A stretch of DNA of 64,000 bases from Chryseosolibacter sp964551035 (GTDB lineage: Bacteria > Bacteroidota > Bacteroidia > Cytophagales > Cyclobacteriaceae), in assembly GCA_964551035.1 (NCBI GenBank), contig CAZKBK010000005.1:62001-126000 (forward strand), written 5' to 3'. How positions within the stretch are numbered: position 1 is the first letter of the stretch; each line of letters starts with the position of its first letter. The notes under the pieces were generated by a model that ran no database searches, had not been told where the DNA came from, and worked only from the letters and a program-made list of their open reading frames with translations. Made by a program: the position numbers and the translations under genes. This document shows, piece by piece, positions 51,076 through 59,200 of this stretch.

Positions 51076-52248
51076 ATGGAGATGTTAGTGGATAACCTGC
51101 CGTCGATGACGGGCTTTGAGGATACCGAGAACCAGAAAATGATCGCCGAAATGGTCAGGGATTTTGGTCGAAAGGAAATCACACCAAAAATGATGGAATG
51201 GGATGAGCGTCAGGAATTTCCCATCGAAGTCTTCCGCAAGATGGGAGCACTTGGGCTGATGGGCGTCTTGGTTCCGGAAGCGTACGGTGGGGCGGGGTTC
51301 GGATATCTGGAGTATATCACCGCCATTGCCGAGGTGGCAAAGATCGACGGCTCGATCGGCCTTTCCATGGCCGCGCATAACTCCCTGTGCACGAACCACA
51401 TCCTACAATTCGGAAATGAGGATCAAAAGAGAAAATATCTGCCCCGCCTGGCCTCCGGGGAATGGATCGGCGCCTGGGGGCTGACGGAACCGAACACCGG
51501 ATCCGACGCCGGGAACATGCGCACAGTGGCGGTAAGGGAGGGAGACTATTTTGTAATAAACGGCGCCAAGAATTTCATCACCCACGGGAAATCCGGAAAT
51601 GTTGCGGTGGTGATTGTCCGGACGGGCGACGTTGGCGACTCTCATGGCATGACGGCCTTCATCATCGAAAAAGGAACTCCCGGCTTCACTTCAGGCAAAA
51701 AGGAAAATAAGTTGGGCATGAGGGCCTCTGAAACAGCCGAGTTGATCTTTACCGACTGCCGGGTTCACAAGACGCAAATGTTGGGTGCCGAGGGGGAAGG
51801 ATTCCCGCAGGCGATGAAGATCCTTGACGGCGGGCGGATTTCAATAGCCGCCCTTAGCCTGGGTATCGCTATGGGCGCGTATGACGCGGCCCTTCGGTAC
51901 GCCAAGGAGCGTCACCAGTTCAATCAGCCAATTGCCGCTTTTCAGGGTATCGCCTTCAAACTGGCGGATATGGCTACAAAAGTTGAGGCAGCCAAGCTGC
52001 TCACCTACCGGGCAGGGGACCTTAAAAACAAAGGCAAATCCGTGACACGGGAATCGGCTATAGCCAAGCTTTACGCTTCCGAAATCGCGGTTGAGGTGGC
52101 AAACGACGGCGTACAGATCTTCGGCGGCTATGGATATACCAAAGACTTTCCCGCTGAAAAATATTACCGCGACGCCAAACTTTGCACGATCGGCGAAGGA
52201 ACTTCCGAGATCCAGAAACTCGTTATTTCAAGGTCAATCTTGAAGTAG
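51076..52248 (+). CDS. acyl-CoA dehydrogenase (short/branched-chain type)
   Basis: A 390-residue FAD enzyme that introduces the alpha-beta double bond in acyl-CoA during beta-oxidation or branched amino-acid breakdown. Typical regions are AWGLTEPNTGSDAG (FAD/substrate site), NGAKNFITHG, RHQFNQPIAAFQGIAFKLADM, FGGYGYTKDFPAEKYYRDAK and CTIGEGTSEIQKLVISR, where the catalytic Glu is expected. Chain-length preference is not determinable. It stands alone, 163 bases from the divergent ugd. Confidence 0.94.
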   Translation: MEMLVDNLPSMTGFEDTENQKMIAEMVRDFGRKEITPKMMEWDERQEFPIEVFRKMGALGLMGVLVPEAYGGAGFGYLEYITAIAEVAKIDGSIGLSMAAHNSLCTNHILQFGNEDQKRKYLPRLASGEWIGAWGLTEPNTGSDAGNMRTVAVREGDYFVINGAKNFITHGKSGNVAVVIVRTGDVGDSHGMTAFIIEKGTPGFTSGKKENKLGMRASETAELIFTDCRVHKTQMLGAEGEGFPQAMKILDGGRISIAALSLGIAMGAYDAALRYAKERHQFNQPIAAFQGIAFKLADMATKVEAAKLLTYRAGDLKNKGKSVTRESAIAKLYASEIAVEVANDGVQIFGGYGYTKDFPAEKYYRDAKLCTIGEGTSEIQKLVISRSILK

Positions 52249-52250
52249 CC

Positions 52251-52281
52251 TTTGAAGTTTGACCCCCGGAACATATATTTG
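52251..52281 (+). promoter_or_regulatory. promoter of rpsU
   Basis: TTTG (52251-52254), 19 bases, then TATATTTG (52274-52281): a full match to the Bacteroidota promoter consensus, beginning three bases after the acyl-CoA dehydrogenase stop and 19 bases before the rpsU ATG. Confidence 0.75.
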
Positions 52282-52299
52282 CAGCCCGAAACAAAGATT

Positions 52300-52494
52300 A
52301 TGATTATAGTTAACGTAAAAGAGAACGAGTCGATCGACAAAGCCCTTAAGCGCTTTAAGAAGAAATTCGAGAAAACCGGCGTATTGAAAGAACTGAGGGC
52401 GAGAACCTCGTATGAGAAGCCGTCGGTAAGCCGGAGAAACGAGATTATTCGCGCCGCGTATCGCGAGAGAATGAAGAATCTCGAGAACAGCTAG
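52300..52494 (+). CDS. rpsU: 30S ribosomal protein S21
   Basis: A 64-residue basic ribosomal protein. MIIVNVKENESIDKALKRFKKKFEKTG is the characteristic opening and RRNEIIRAAYRERMKNL the C-terminal helix. ATG 52300 is chosen because it begins exactly at the S21 sequence and follows its own promoter. Bacteroidota S21 is linked to special use of Shine-Dalgarno signals in this phylum. A terminator follows, so xerC has its own or readthrough transcription. Confidence 0.95.
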   Translation: MIIVNVKENESIDKALKRFKKKFEKTGVLKELRARTSYEKPSVSRRNEIIRAAYRERMKNLENS

Positions 52495-52543
52495 CCATTT
52501 TTCGAAGATTCCGGGTTTCGCCCCGGACTTCATCCGGATACAG

Positions 52544-52578
52544 TCCCCGAGGGTTTTCCTTTCGGGGATTATTTTTTT
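52544..52578 (+). terminator. rho-independent terminator of rpsU
   Basis: TCCCCGA (52544-52550) and TCGGGGA (52562-52568) form a perfect 7-base stem around an 11-base loop, followed by TTATTTTTTT. Confidence 0.8.
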
Positions 52579-52611
52579 ACATTGGCACTACACCGGAGGT
52601 AAGTGTAGTGC

Positions 52612-53505
52612 ATGGTTGAACCTTTCCTGAAATACCTTCAATACGAAAAGCGGGCAAGCCTGCACACGGTCGCCGCATATCGATTCGATCTTCAGCAATT
52701 CCAGTTATTCGCTGGCCAAAATTCCGGAATCGACGACATTACATCCGCCGATTTTTCATCGTTGCGTGGATTCGTGGTTCATTTGGTAGAGTCCGGGTTG
52801 GAACCCGCTTCGGTGAATCGAAAAATCGCAGCCCTAAAATCGTTCTACAAATTCTTGTTGAAGCGCCAGGCAATCACCAGGGATCCGACACTGCGGATCA
52901 GCATGTTGAAGACGAAAAAGAGACTGCCTAAATTTGTCCGCGAAGATGAGATCAACGCCGTGATCGACCAAAGCGGCCCCATCCACCCGTCAGGCGAACA
53001 CCTATTTGAGCCGACACGCGATTTGCTCGTCCTGGAATTACTCTATGCCACCGGGATGCGGCTATCCGAATTGCTGATGCTGCGCGACGCGGACTTCAAC
53101 CTCAGGGAAGGCCTGGTAAAGGTCTTGGGGAAACGAAAGAAGGAACGAATGATTCCAATTGGTCGAACGCTGGTTCCCCTTATCGAAGGTTATTGGAAAG
53201 TTAGAAACCGCGACATCGGGCGTCGCGAAGACGGACGTTTCTTCGTCACAAGCAGTGGCAAGCCGTGTTATCCCACGATGATTTACCGTATCGTAAAGAA
53301 ATTCCTCGCGGGCACTACGGCTGACCGGAAAAGCCCCCATGTGCTCAGGCACACATTTGCCACCCATCTGCTGGACAAGGGGGCTGAAATCAACGCGGTA
53401 AAGGATTTGTTGGGACACGCGAGCCTCGCCGCCACACAGGTCTATACACACAACTCGATCGAGAAACTGAAAAAGGTTTTTGATCAGGCACACCCGAAAG
53501 CGTAA
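52612..53505 (+). CDS. xerC: XerC/D-type tyrosine recombinase
   Basis: A 297-residue site-specific recombinase, probably one of the chromosome-dimer resolution pair acting at dif. The SAM-like N-terminal domain (1-90) is followed by the catalytic domain with all active residues: Arg150 (ATGMRLSELL), Lys174 (LGKRKKER), His243 and Arg246 (HVLRHTFATHLL), His269 (LLGHASLAATQ) and nucleophile Tyr278. Its place between rpsU and hpf is a common Bacteroidota order, which argues for a housekeeping Xer and not a mobile integrase. XerC versus XerD is not decided. Confidence 0.92.
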   Translation: MVEPFLKYLQYEKRASLHTVAAYRFDLQQFQLFAGQNSGIDDITSADFSSLRGFVVHLVESGLEPASVNRKIAALKSFYKFLLKRQAITRDPTLRISMLKTKKRLPKFVREDEINAVIDQSGPIHPSGEHLFEPTRDLLVLELLYATGMRLSELLMLRDADFNLREGLVKVLGKRKKERMIPIGRTLVPLIEGYWKVRNRDIGRREDGRFFVTSSGKPCYPTMIYRIVKKFLAGTTADRKSPHVLRHTFATHLLDKGAEINAVKDLLGHASLAATQVYTHNSIEKLKKVFDQAHPKA

Positions 53506-53597
53506 CACATGTCGTTAAATCATTAAGCTATCGATCAACGACGACCCGAAGTCGAAAAATGTCGGGTAGTTCCATGTTTAACACTAATTTTTTAGCC

Positions 53598-53900
53598 ATG
53601 AAGCTGAAAGTTCACTCCATCCATTTCGATGCCGACCGGAAACTTGTTGATTTTATTCAACGAAAAGTCAACAAGCTCGAGACGTTTTACGACCGACTTT
53701 TAGGCGGTGAAGTATTCCTTCGCCTCAACAATGAGGGTGTGGACAACAAAACGGTCGAGATAAAATTGACTGCGCCAGGAACGCAACTGTTCGCGGTCGA
53801 AAAGGCGCGTTCGTTTGAAGCCGCCACGGACCAGGCTGCAGATGCGCTGAAAATGCAGATTGAAAAATTCAAAACGCGATTGCACAACGGTCGCGTGTGA
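53598..53900 (+). CDS. hpf: ribosome hibernation promoting factor (HPF/RaiA family)
   Basis: A 100-residue short-form HPF-like protein. The single domain has the beta-alpha-beta-beta-beta-alpha order: MKLKVHSIHFDADRKLVDFIQRKVNKLETFYDRLL, then VEIKLTAPGTQLFAVEKARSFEAATDQAADALKMQIEK. It would bind the 30S decoding region in stationary phase. ATG 53598 is preferred over the frame's earlier starts, which add a non-homologous head. It is convergent with metK across a shared terminator. Confidence 0.92.
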   Translation: MKLKVHSIHFDADRKLVDFIQRKVNKLETFYDRLLGGEVFLRLNNEGVDNKTVEIKLTAPGTQLFAVEKARSFEAATDQAADALKMQIEKFKTRLHNGRV

Positions 53901-53907
53901 CCTTCAT

Positions 53908-53933
53908 AAAAAGGCCCCTTGCGGGGCCTTTTT
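53908..53933. terminator. bidirectional terminator between hpf and metK
   Basis: AAAAAGGCCCC-TTGC-GGGGCCTTTTT is a perfect 11-base inverted repeat with a T-run on both strands. It serves both convergent genes. Confidence 0.93.
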
Positions 53934-53935
53934 AA

Positions 53936-55189
53936 TTACAATCGAAAACTCTTTTTCACCTTATCGACATGATCGAGTTTTTCCCAGGGAAATAACTCAA
54001 CGGTCATGCGTTTTTCGGTGGCTTTCCCTTTATTAAAAATCTTCTCGACTACGCGCGGCTCGCGGCCCATATGACCATATGCGGCGGTCTCGGCATAAAT
54101 TGGCGTGCGAAGCTTGAAGCGCTCTTCAATGAAATAGGGGCGCATGTCAAACAGTTTTTCCACTTTACGCGCGATTTCGCCGTCGCTCAGGCTAACCTTC
54201 GCCGTGCCGAACGTGTTGACGTTAAGCCCGACGGGTCTTGCCACCCCGATGGCGTATGCCACCTGTACCAGGACCTCATCACACAATCCAGCCGCCACCA
54301 GGTTCTTCGCGATGTGGCGCGTGGCATATGCCGCTGAGCGATCCACTTTTGAAGGATCTTTCCCGGAGAAGGCGCCACCACCGTGCGCACCCTTACCGCC
54401 GTAGGTATCAACGATGATCTTGCGGCCCGTCAACCCGGTGTCACCATGTGGCCCGCCGATCACGAATTTCCCCGTCGGATTCACGTGGTACTTGATGTCA
54501 TCACCAAAAAGTTTCTGCACCCGTTTGGGCAGTTTCTTTTTGACGCGGGGCATCACGATGTTAATGATGTCCTCGCGAATTTGCTTCAGCATGACCGCAT
54601 CGCGGGCAAAGTCGTCGTGCTGAGTCGATATCACGATGGTATCGACGCGAAGGGGGCGGTTGTCATCGCTGTACTCTATGGTAACCTGCGATTTTGCGTC
54701 AGGCCGCAGGTACTTCAGGACCTTGTTTTCGCGTCGGAGTACGGAAAGTTCACGGAGAAGGAGATGCGCAAGTTCCAACGGCAACGGCATAAAGCTGTCG
54801 GTCTCATTGGTCGCGTATCCGAACATCATTCCCTGGTCTCCGGCGCCCTGATCTTCTTTCTTTTTCCGTTCAACGCCCTGATTGATGTCCGGGGACTGTT
54901 CGTGAATCGCTGAGAGGATGCCGCACGAGTTGGCCTCGAACATATATTCGCTCCGGGTATATCCAATCTTTTTGATCACCTCCCGTGCAATGTCCTGAAC
55001 ATCGAGATAAGCCTCGGATTTGACTTCTCCCGCCAGGACGACCTGGCCGGTGGTTACCAGCGTCTCGCAGGCTACCTTCGAATTAGGGTCATAAGCAAGA
55101 AAATAGTCGATAAGCGCATCAGATATCTGGTCTGCGACCTTATCGGGATGGCCCTCAGAAACTGATTCCGAGGTGAAGAGGTAGGGCAT
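53936..55189 (-). CDS. metK: S-adenosylmethionine synthetase
   Basis: A 417-residue enzyme that makes S-adenosylmethionine from methionine and ATP. MetK motifs present are SEGHPDKVADQISDALID, GAGDQGMMFGYATNE, and FVIGGPHGDTGLTGRKIIVDTYGG, followed by GGGAFSGKDPSKVDRSAAYA with the potassium and phosphate residues. Length is a little over E. coli MetK (384), as usual in Bacteroidota. Confidence 0.97.
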   Translation of the reverse strand: MPYLFTSESVSEGHPDKVADQISDALIDYFLAYDPNSKVACETLVTTGQVVLAGEVKSEAYLDVQDIAREVIKKIGYTRSEYMFEANSCGILSAIHEQSPDINQGVERKKKEDQGAGDQGMMFGYATNETDSFMPLPLELAHLLLRELSVLRRENKVLKYLRPDAKSQVTIEYSDDNRPLRVDTIVISTQHDDFARDAVMLKQIREDIINIVMPRVKKKLPKRVQKLFGDDIKYHVNPTGKFVIGGPHGDTGLTGRKIIVDTYGGKGAHGGGAFSGKDPSKVDRSAAYATRHIAKNLVAAGLCDEVLVQVAYAIGVARPVGLNVNTFGTAKVSLSDGEIARKVEKLFDMRPYFIEERFKLRTPIYAETAAYGHMGREPRVVEKIFNKGKATEKRMTVELFPWEKLDHVDKVKKSFRL

Positions 55190-55217
55190 GTGGATTCGTG
55201 GTTAATTTTTGAGTGGG

Positions 55218-55225
55218 CAAATTTA
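55218..55225 (-). promoter_or_regulatory. candidate -7 element of metK (TAAATTTG)
   Basis: On the minus strand TAAATTTG fits TAnnTTTG and lies 28 bases before the metK ATG. A TTTG is found only 16 bases upstream, shorter than ideal. Confidence 0.4.
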
Positions 55226-55252
55226 TAGGAATTGATGAAATCAAAAAAAGAT

Positions 55253-55969
55253 TTAACGTCCCGCGGCCAGGAATAAGAACACCGCTGGCTTTTTCGGCCA
55301 ACTGACGTCTGCCGCACGCCATTCAACCACAGGCCTGGTCATGGTGTACGCTTCGCGCCCGGTGAGGTCCAGGGCAACACACAATGCCGTATCGTTTGCG
55401 AGGTGTCGGATGAGTTGCTGGAATATCGCGTTATTGCGATAAGGTGTTTCAATAAAAATCTGGGTCTGGTCGGCGGCGCGTGATGCCTTTTCAAAAGAAC
55501 GAATCGCACCGCCCGCTTCATCGCCGACCGGCAGGTACCCATTGAATGCAAACCGCTGACCATTGAGACCAGACGCCATCAGCGCAAGTAAGATCGACGA
55601 CGGGCCAACCAGCGGGACAACCTTGTGCCCAAGCTGGTGAGCATACCTCACGGCGAGCGAGCCGGGGTCGGCAATGCCGGGACACCCCGCTTCCGATATC
55701 ACCCCCATGTCGTTACCCAGCGACAACGGCGCCATTAATGTCGACAGGTCTTCCTGCCGCGTATCTTTGTCCAGCACAGAAAAATTCAGGGCTTCGATTG
55801 ATGGGTAAATCTTTAGCCGGCTGAAATACCGCCGGGCAGATCGCACGTCCTCTGCCAAAAAGAAACGGATGGACGGAAGCACTTCGATGACCGAAGTACT
55901 CAAGACCGAAATTTCCGATTCCGCTGAAATGAGCGTCGGAATCAAAAACAGCGTACCTTTGTTTACCAT
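55253..55969 (-). CDS. RsmI-like SAM-dependent methyltransferase
   Basis: A 238-residue tetrapyrrole-methylase-fold enzyme related to RsmI, which 2'-O-methylates C1402 of 16S rRNA. Seen are GTLFLIPTLIS at the N-terminus, ISEAGCPGIADPGSLAV (RsmI: SDAGTPGISDPG), VVPLVGPSSILLALMASGL, and IFIETPYRN. The usual first-motif GN after LIPT is changed to ISAES, and the C-terminal part is shorter than in E. coli RsmI (286), the form common in Bacteroidota. ATG 55969 is chosen over the TTG at 55978. It is 63 bases upstream of metK, the enzyme that makes its cofactor. Confidence 0.9.
   Translation of the reverse strand: MVNKGTLFLIPTLISAESEISVLSTSVIEVLPSIRFFLAEDVRSARRYFSRLKIYPSIEALNFSVLDKDTRQEDLSTLMAPLSLGNDMGVISEAGCPGIADPGSLAVRYAHQLGHKVVPLVGPSSILLALMASGLNGQRFAFNGYLPVGDEAGGAIRSFEKASRAADQTQIFIETPYRNNAIFQQLIRHLANDTALCVALDLTGREAYTMTRPVVEWRAADVSWPKKPAVFLFLAAGR
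55954..55961 (+). promoter_or_regulatory. candidate -7 element (TACCTTTG) for the DUF2905 gene
   Basis: TACCTTTG matches TAnnTTTG exactly and lies 22 bases before the DUF2905 ATG, inside the first codons of the divergent methyltransferase gene. No matching TTTG is at the right distance upstream. Confidence 0.4.
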
Positions 55970-55983
55970 GGAATGCAACGATA

Positions 55984-56196
55984 ATGGGCAAATTTCTCAT
56001 AATAACCGGAATAATACTCGTTGTTGTCGGATTCGTCATCCACTACTCCTCGCGTATCCCCTTCCTGGGTAAACTGCCGGGCGATATCTATATTGAAAGG
56101 GGCAACGTAAAGTTCTACTTCCCATTGACGACAAGCATTATCGTCAGTATCATCATTTCCGTGGTACTGTTGCTTATTTCGAAAGCCAGACAATAA
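55984..56196 (+). CDS. DUF2905 family membrane protein
   Basis: A 70-residue protein with two transmembrane helices (about 3-22 and 47-66) joined by the conserved loop RIPFLGKLPGDIYIERGNVKFYFPL, the signature of DUF2905. The family is found widely and has no known function. Its start is only 14 bases from that of the divergent methyltransferase. Confidence 0.9.
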   Translation: MGKFLIITGIILVVVGFVIHYSSRIPFLGKLPGDIYIERGNVKFYFPLTTSIIVSIIISVVLLLISKARQ

Positions 56197-56291
56197 GATA
56201 CTCGACAAGCTTTCTCTTCGTTTCTGGTTGACAAGGAGACACCATGCGATAGCTTATTTAACGTTTATTTGCGAATTTCGGGGTTCGGTAT

Positions 56292-59200
56292 ATGGTGAGC
56301 AGGGTCCTAACATATTTCGTCGTATTCGTCACCGCGGCCCTGGCGGTTCGCGGCCAGGGACCGGCCATGCCCGCACAATCTTCGACGGGTTCGTTTCCCG
56401 ACAGCGTCCAAACAGTTTTGGAAAATCTTCGCAGCGACGAGGCGGCCTTCGTCGCAAGTGCATTTCCACGCGTATGGTCCGATCTCGGCATCGACGTTCA
56501 GCAACGCGTCCGGAAACAAACGGCTTTGATGAGCGCCAGGAAATTCTCCCTTAGGCCGCATCTACTGAACTACTTTTCTGCCATCGTCAACGCGCACGAT
56601 GTGGAACGGGTAGATGACAAAACGCTTCGCGATTTCCTACGCGTGGCCGGACGGGTGATCGATTTACTCCCGCCAGAAAAGGCTAACGTCTTTTTCGCTT
56701 CTGTCAACACCTTTTTTGCACACCACGCCCTCCACCACGAACGGACTTTTCGCCTGTATGCGCGAGACGACAAATACCGGTTTGATTTTATTGAACCTCC
56801 CGCGCCCATTTCCTGGGATGACACAGATACGGGCAGCGACAACATGGTAACCGACGCTTACCAGGACGATATGGACAGCTATGGGGGATATGACGACGAG
56901 GTTGAAGATCCCTATGCGGAGGATACGATTTCTTACGAAGATGAATATGAGGACGACAACCTGCAGGAGCAAATCGTTCCCGCCTGGATGGTCCAGGAGC
57001 CGGCCCCCTACTTCGAAGGCCCGGTCATCCAATTCGACAATGTTACCCTCAACTTCGTCACCTCGTACGACTCCGTGTTTCTAAAAAACTCGGGAGGCAA
57101 ATGGTCGTTGACTGAAAATGTTTTCGTTGGTGAAGGGGGTACCTTTGACTGGAGTGCCGCAGGCCTGCCAGCGGATTCCGTCTACTGCAATTTCCTAAGC
57201 TATCATTTCATTCCATCCAAACCGGAGCTGAAAACCGACCTTGTGAAGCTCATCTACCATGGCAAGACGCACGGATTCATCGCCGGTAATTTTGAATTCC
57301 GCTCACAAACGCGACCAGACTCTACGTGGTCTACTTATCCCCGATTCCGATCGTACGCGGGCGATCTGGATGTAGCCGGCCTCGGCGACAAGAACACGCG
57401 ATATACGGGTGGCTTTTCTCTGATCGGAAACAAGATCATCAGTAGCTCCCTCATTGGCGAACCAGCCACCGTCGAAGTTTGGAGTAGCGGAGAAAAGAAA
57501 TTTACGGCCGTATCCCCGGAGTTCAGCTTCGACGATAAAGCCATTACTTCTGCGAATGCCCAGGTTAGGATTCATCAGGATAACGATTCCATCGTTCATT
57601 CACGCGTGCAATTGAAGTATTCCTTCCCCAATGACAGCACGCAGCTACTGACGTTGCGAAAAGACCGCGGCAACATGCGAAACGCGCCATACGCTTCATC
57701 GTTCTTTAACATTGACTTTTCCGCGGACGTTATCCAATGGGATCTCAACGCCGACAGCATGAACATAAGAACCGATGGAGGCAGAAGCATTGTGCCGATG
57801 ATCATCGAATCCGTAAACTACTACGACCTGAATGATTACCGTATCCTTAAGGGCAAGGGCTTCAATTTCCATCCCCTTGCCCTGGTGGTAAATTACGGGA
57901 TAAAAATGGGCGTCTCAGCGTTCTATGGAGGAGACCTTTCCCTGCATTACAACCTCGACCCCGCACACGTGAAGCAAGCGCTACTTTTTCTCTGGCAAAA
58001 AGGGATGATCGTATACGACGAACGTTCGGACCTTGTCACGATTAAAGACAAGGCTTTCACACTGTTCATGGCCTTCAAGGGAGAAAAGGATTATGACAAC
58101 CTGAAGATTCATTCGGTGACCTCGAAAGCCGCGAATGCCACGCTGAATTTTGAAAGGCGCGACCTGACCGTCAGGGGTGTCGATGAGTTCAGTGTAAGCG
58201 ATTCTCTCAATGTTCGCATCGAACCCGACAGCAGCGTCATTACGATCCTGCAGAACCGGGACATCAAGTTCGATGGCACCGTTACTGCAGGCAATTTTGA
58301 AATCAGCGGTAAAGGGTTTACGCTCAAGTACGACAGCTTCTTTATCAGTTTAACCCACATCGACTCGATCAATTTCTTTGTCACGGAAAAAAATTCCCGT
58401 GGGCAACTCGTGCGCCGTAAGGTCAACAACGCCATGGTTGGGGCGGATTCAGCCGCTGCCGCCGCCGGTGGTCTGGGCGATATATCTCAATCTTCCGGCA
58501 CGCTCTTTATAAGCCGCGCGAACAACAAGTCCGGGAAAACCAAACTGCCAAACTATCCAAGGCTCGATGCCACCACGGGTGGGGTGATCTATTTTGACCG
58601 CGCCGAGGTGCTCGGCGGCGTTTACGATCGCTCGATGTTTTTTGCCGTTCCTCCTTTCAAACTCGATAGCCTCAACGATGCCGACCCCGCTTCAACCAAC
58701 TTCGACGGAACCTTTGTCTCCAGCGGCATGCTGCCGAGCTTCAAGGAAAAGTTATCGACGCAACCCGACAAGTCCCTGGGCTTCATACACGCCATTCCTC
58801 CACCCGGATACCAACTCTACAACGGCGACGGAATAATGAATGGTGTACTGTCTATGGACAACCGGGGACTCCGCGGTGACGGTGCCATCAACTTCCTTGC
58901 GGTTACGGTCCATTCCCGCGACTTTGTGTTCTATCCCGACTCGGTGGTAACACGCGGAACGCGGGCCAAAATCGAGGAGAAGCAATTTGGACCGGTGAAA
59001 TTTCCCCAGGCGTCGCTGCCCGACTACGATATGAAATGGTATCCCAAGCAAGATCGGTTGCTGCTGAAGAACCTCAGGTCGCCTTTTAATTTTTACGACT
59101 CAACGGCCCAGATGCAGGGTACCCTGACCATCTCCAAGAGCGGGGTGGCGGGCGCAGGCAAGCTCGAAACGCGCGGCACTGAACTGGTATCGCGGTACCT

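Noticed and set aside
52612..53505. Tyrosine recombinase as sign of an integrated element
   Set aside because: Its position between rpsU and hpf is the usual place of a housekeeping Xer in this phylum. No attachment-site repeats or cargo genes were seen.
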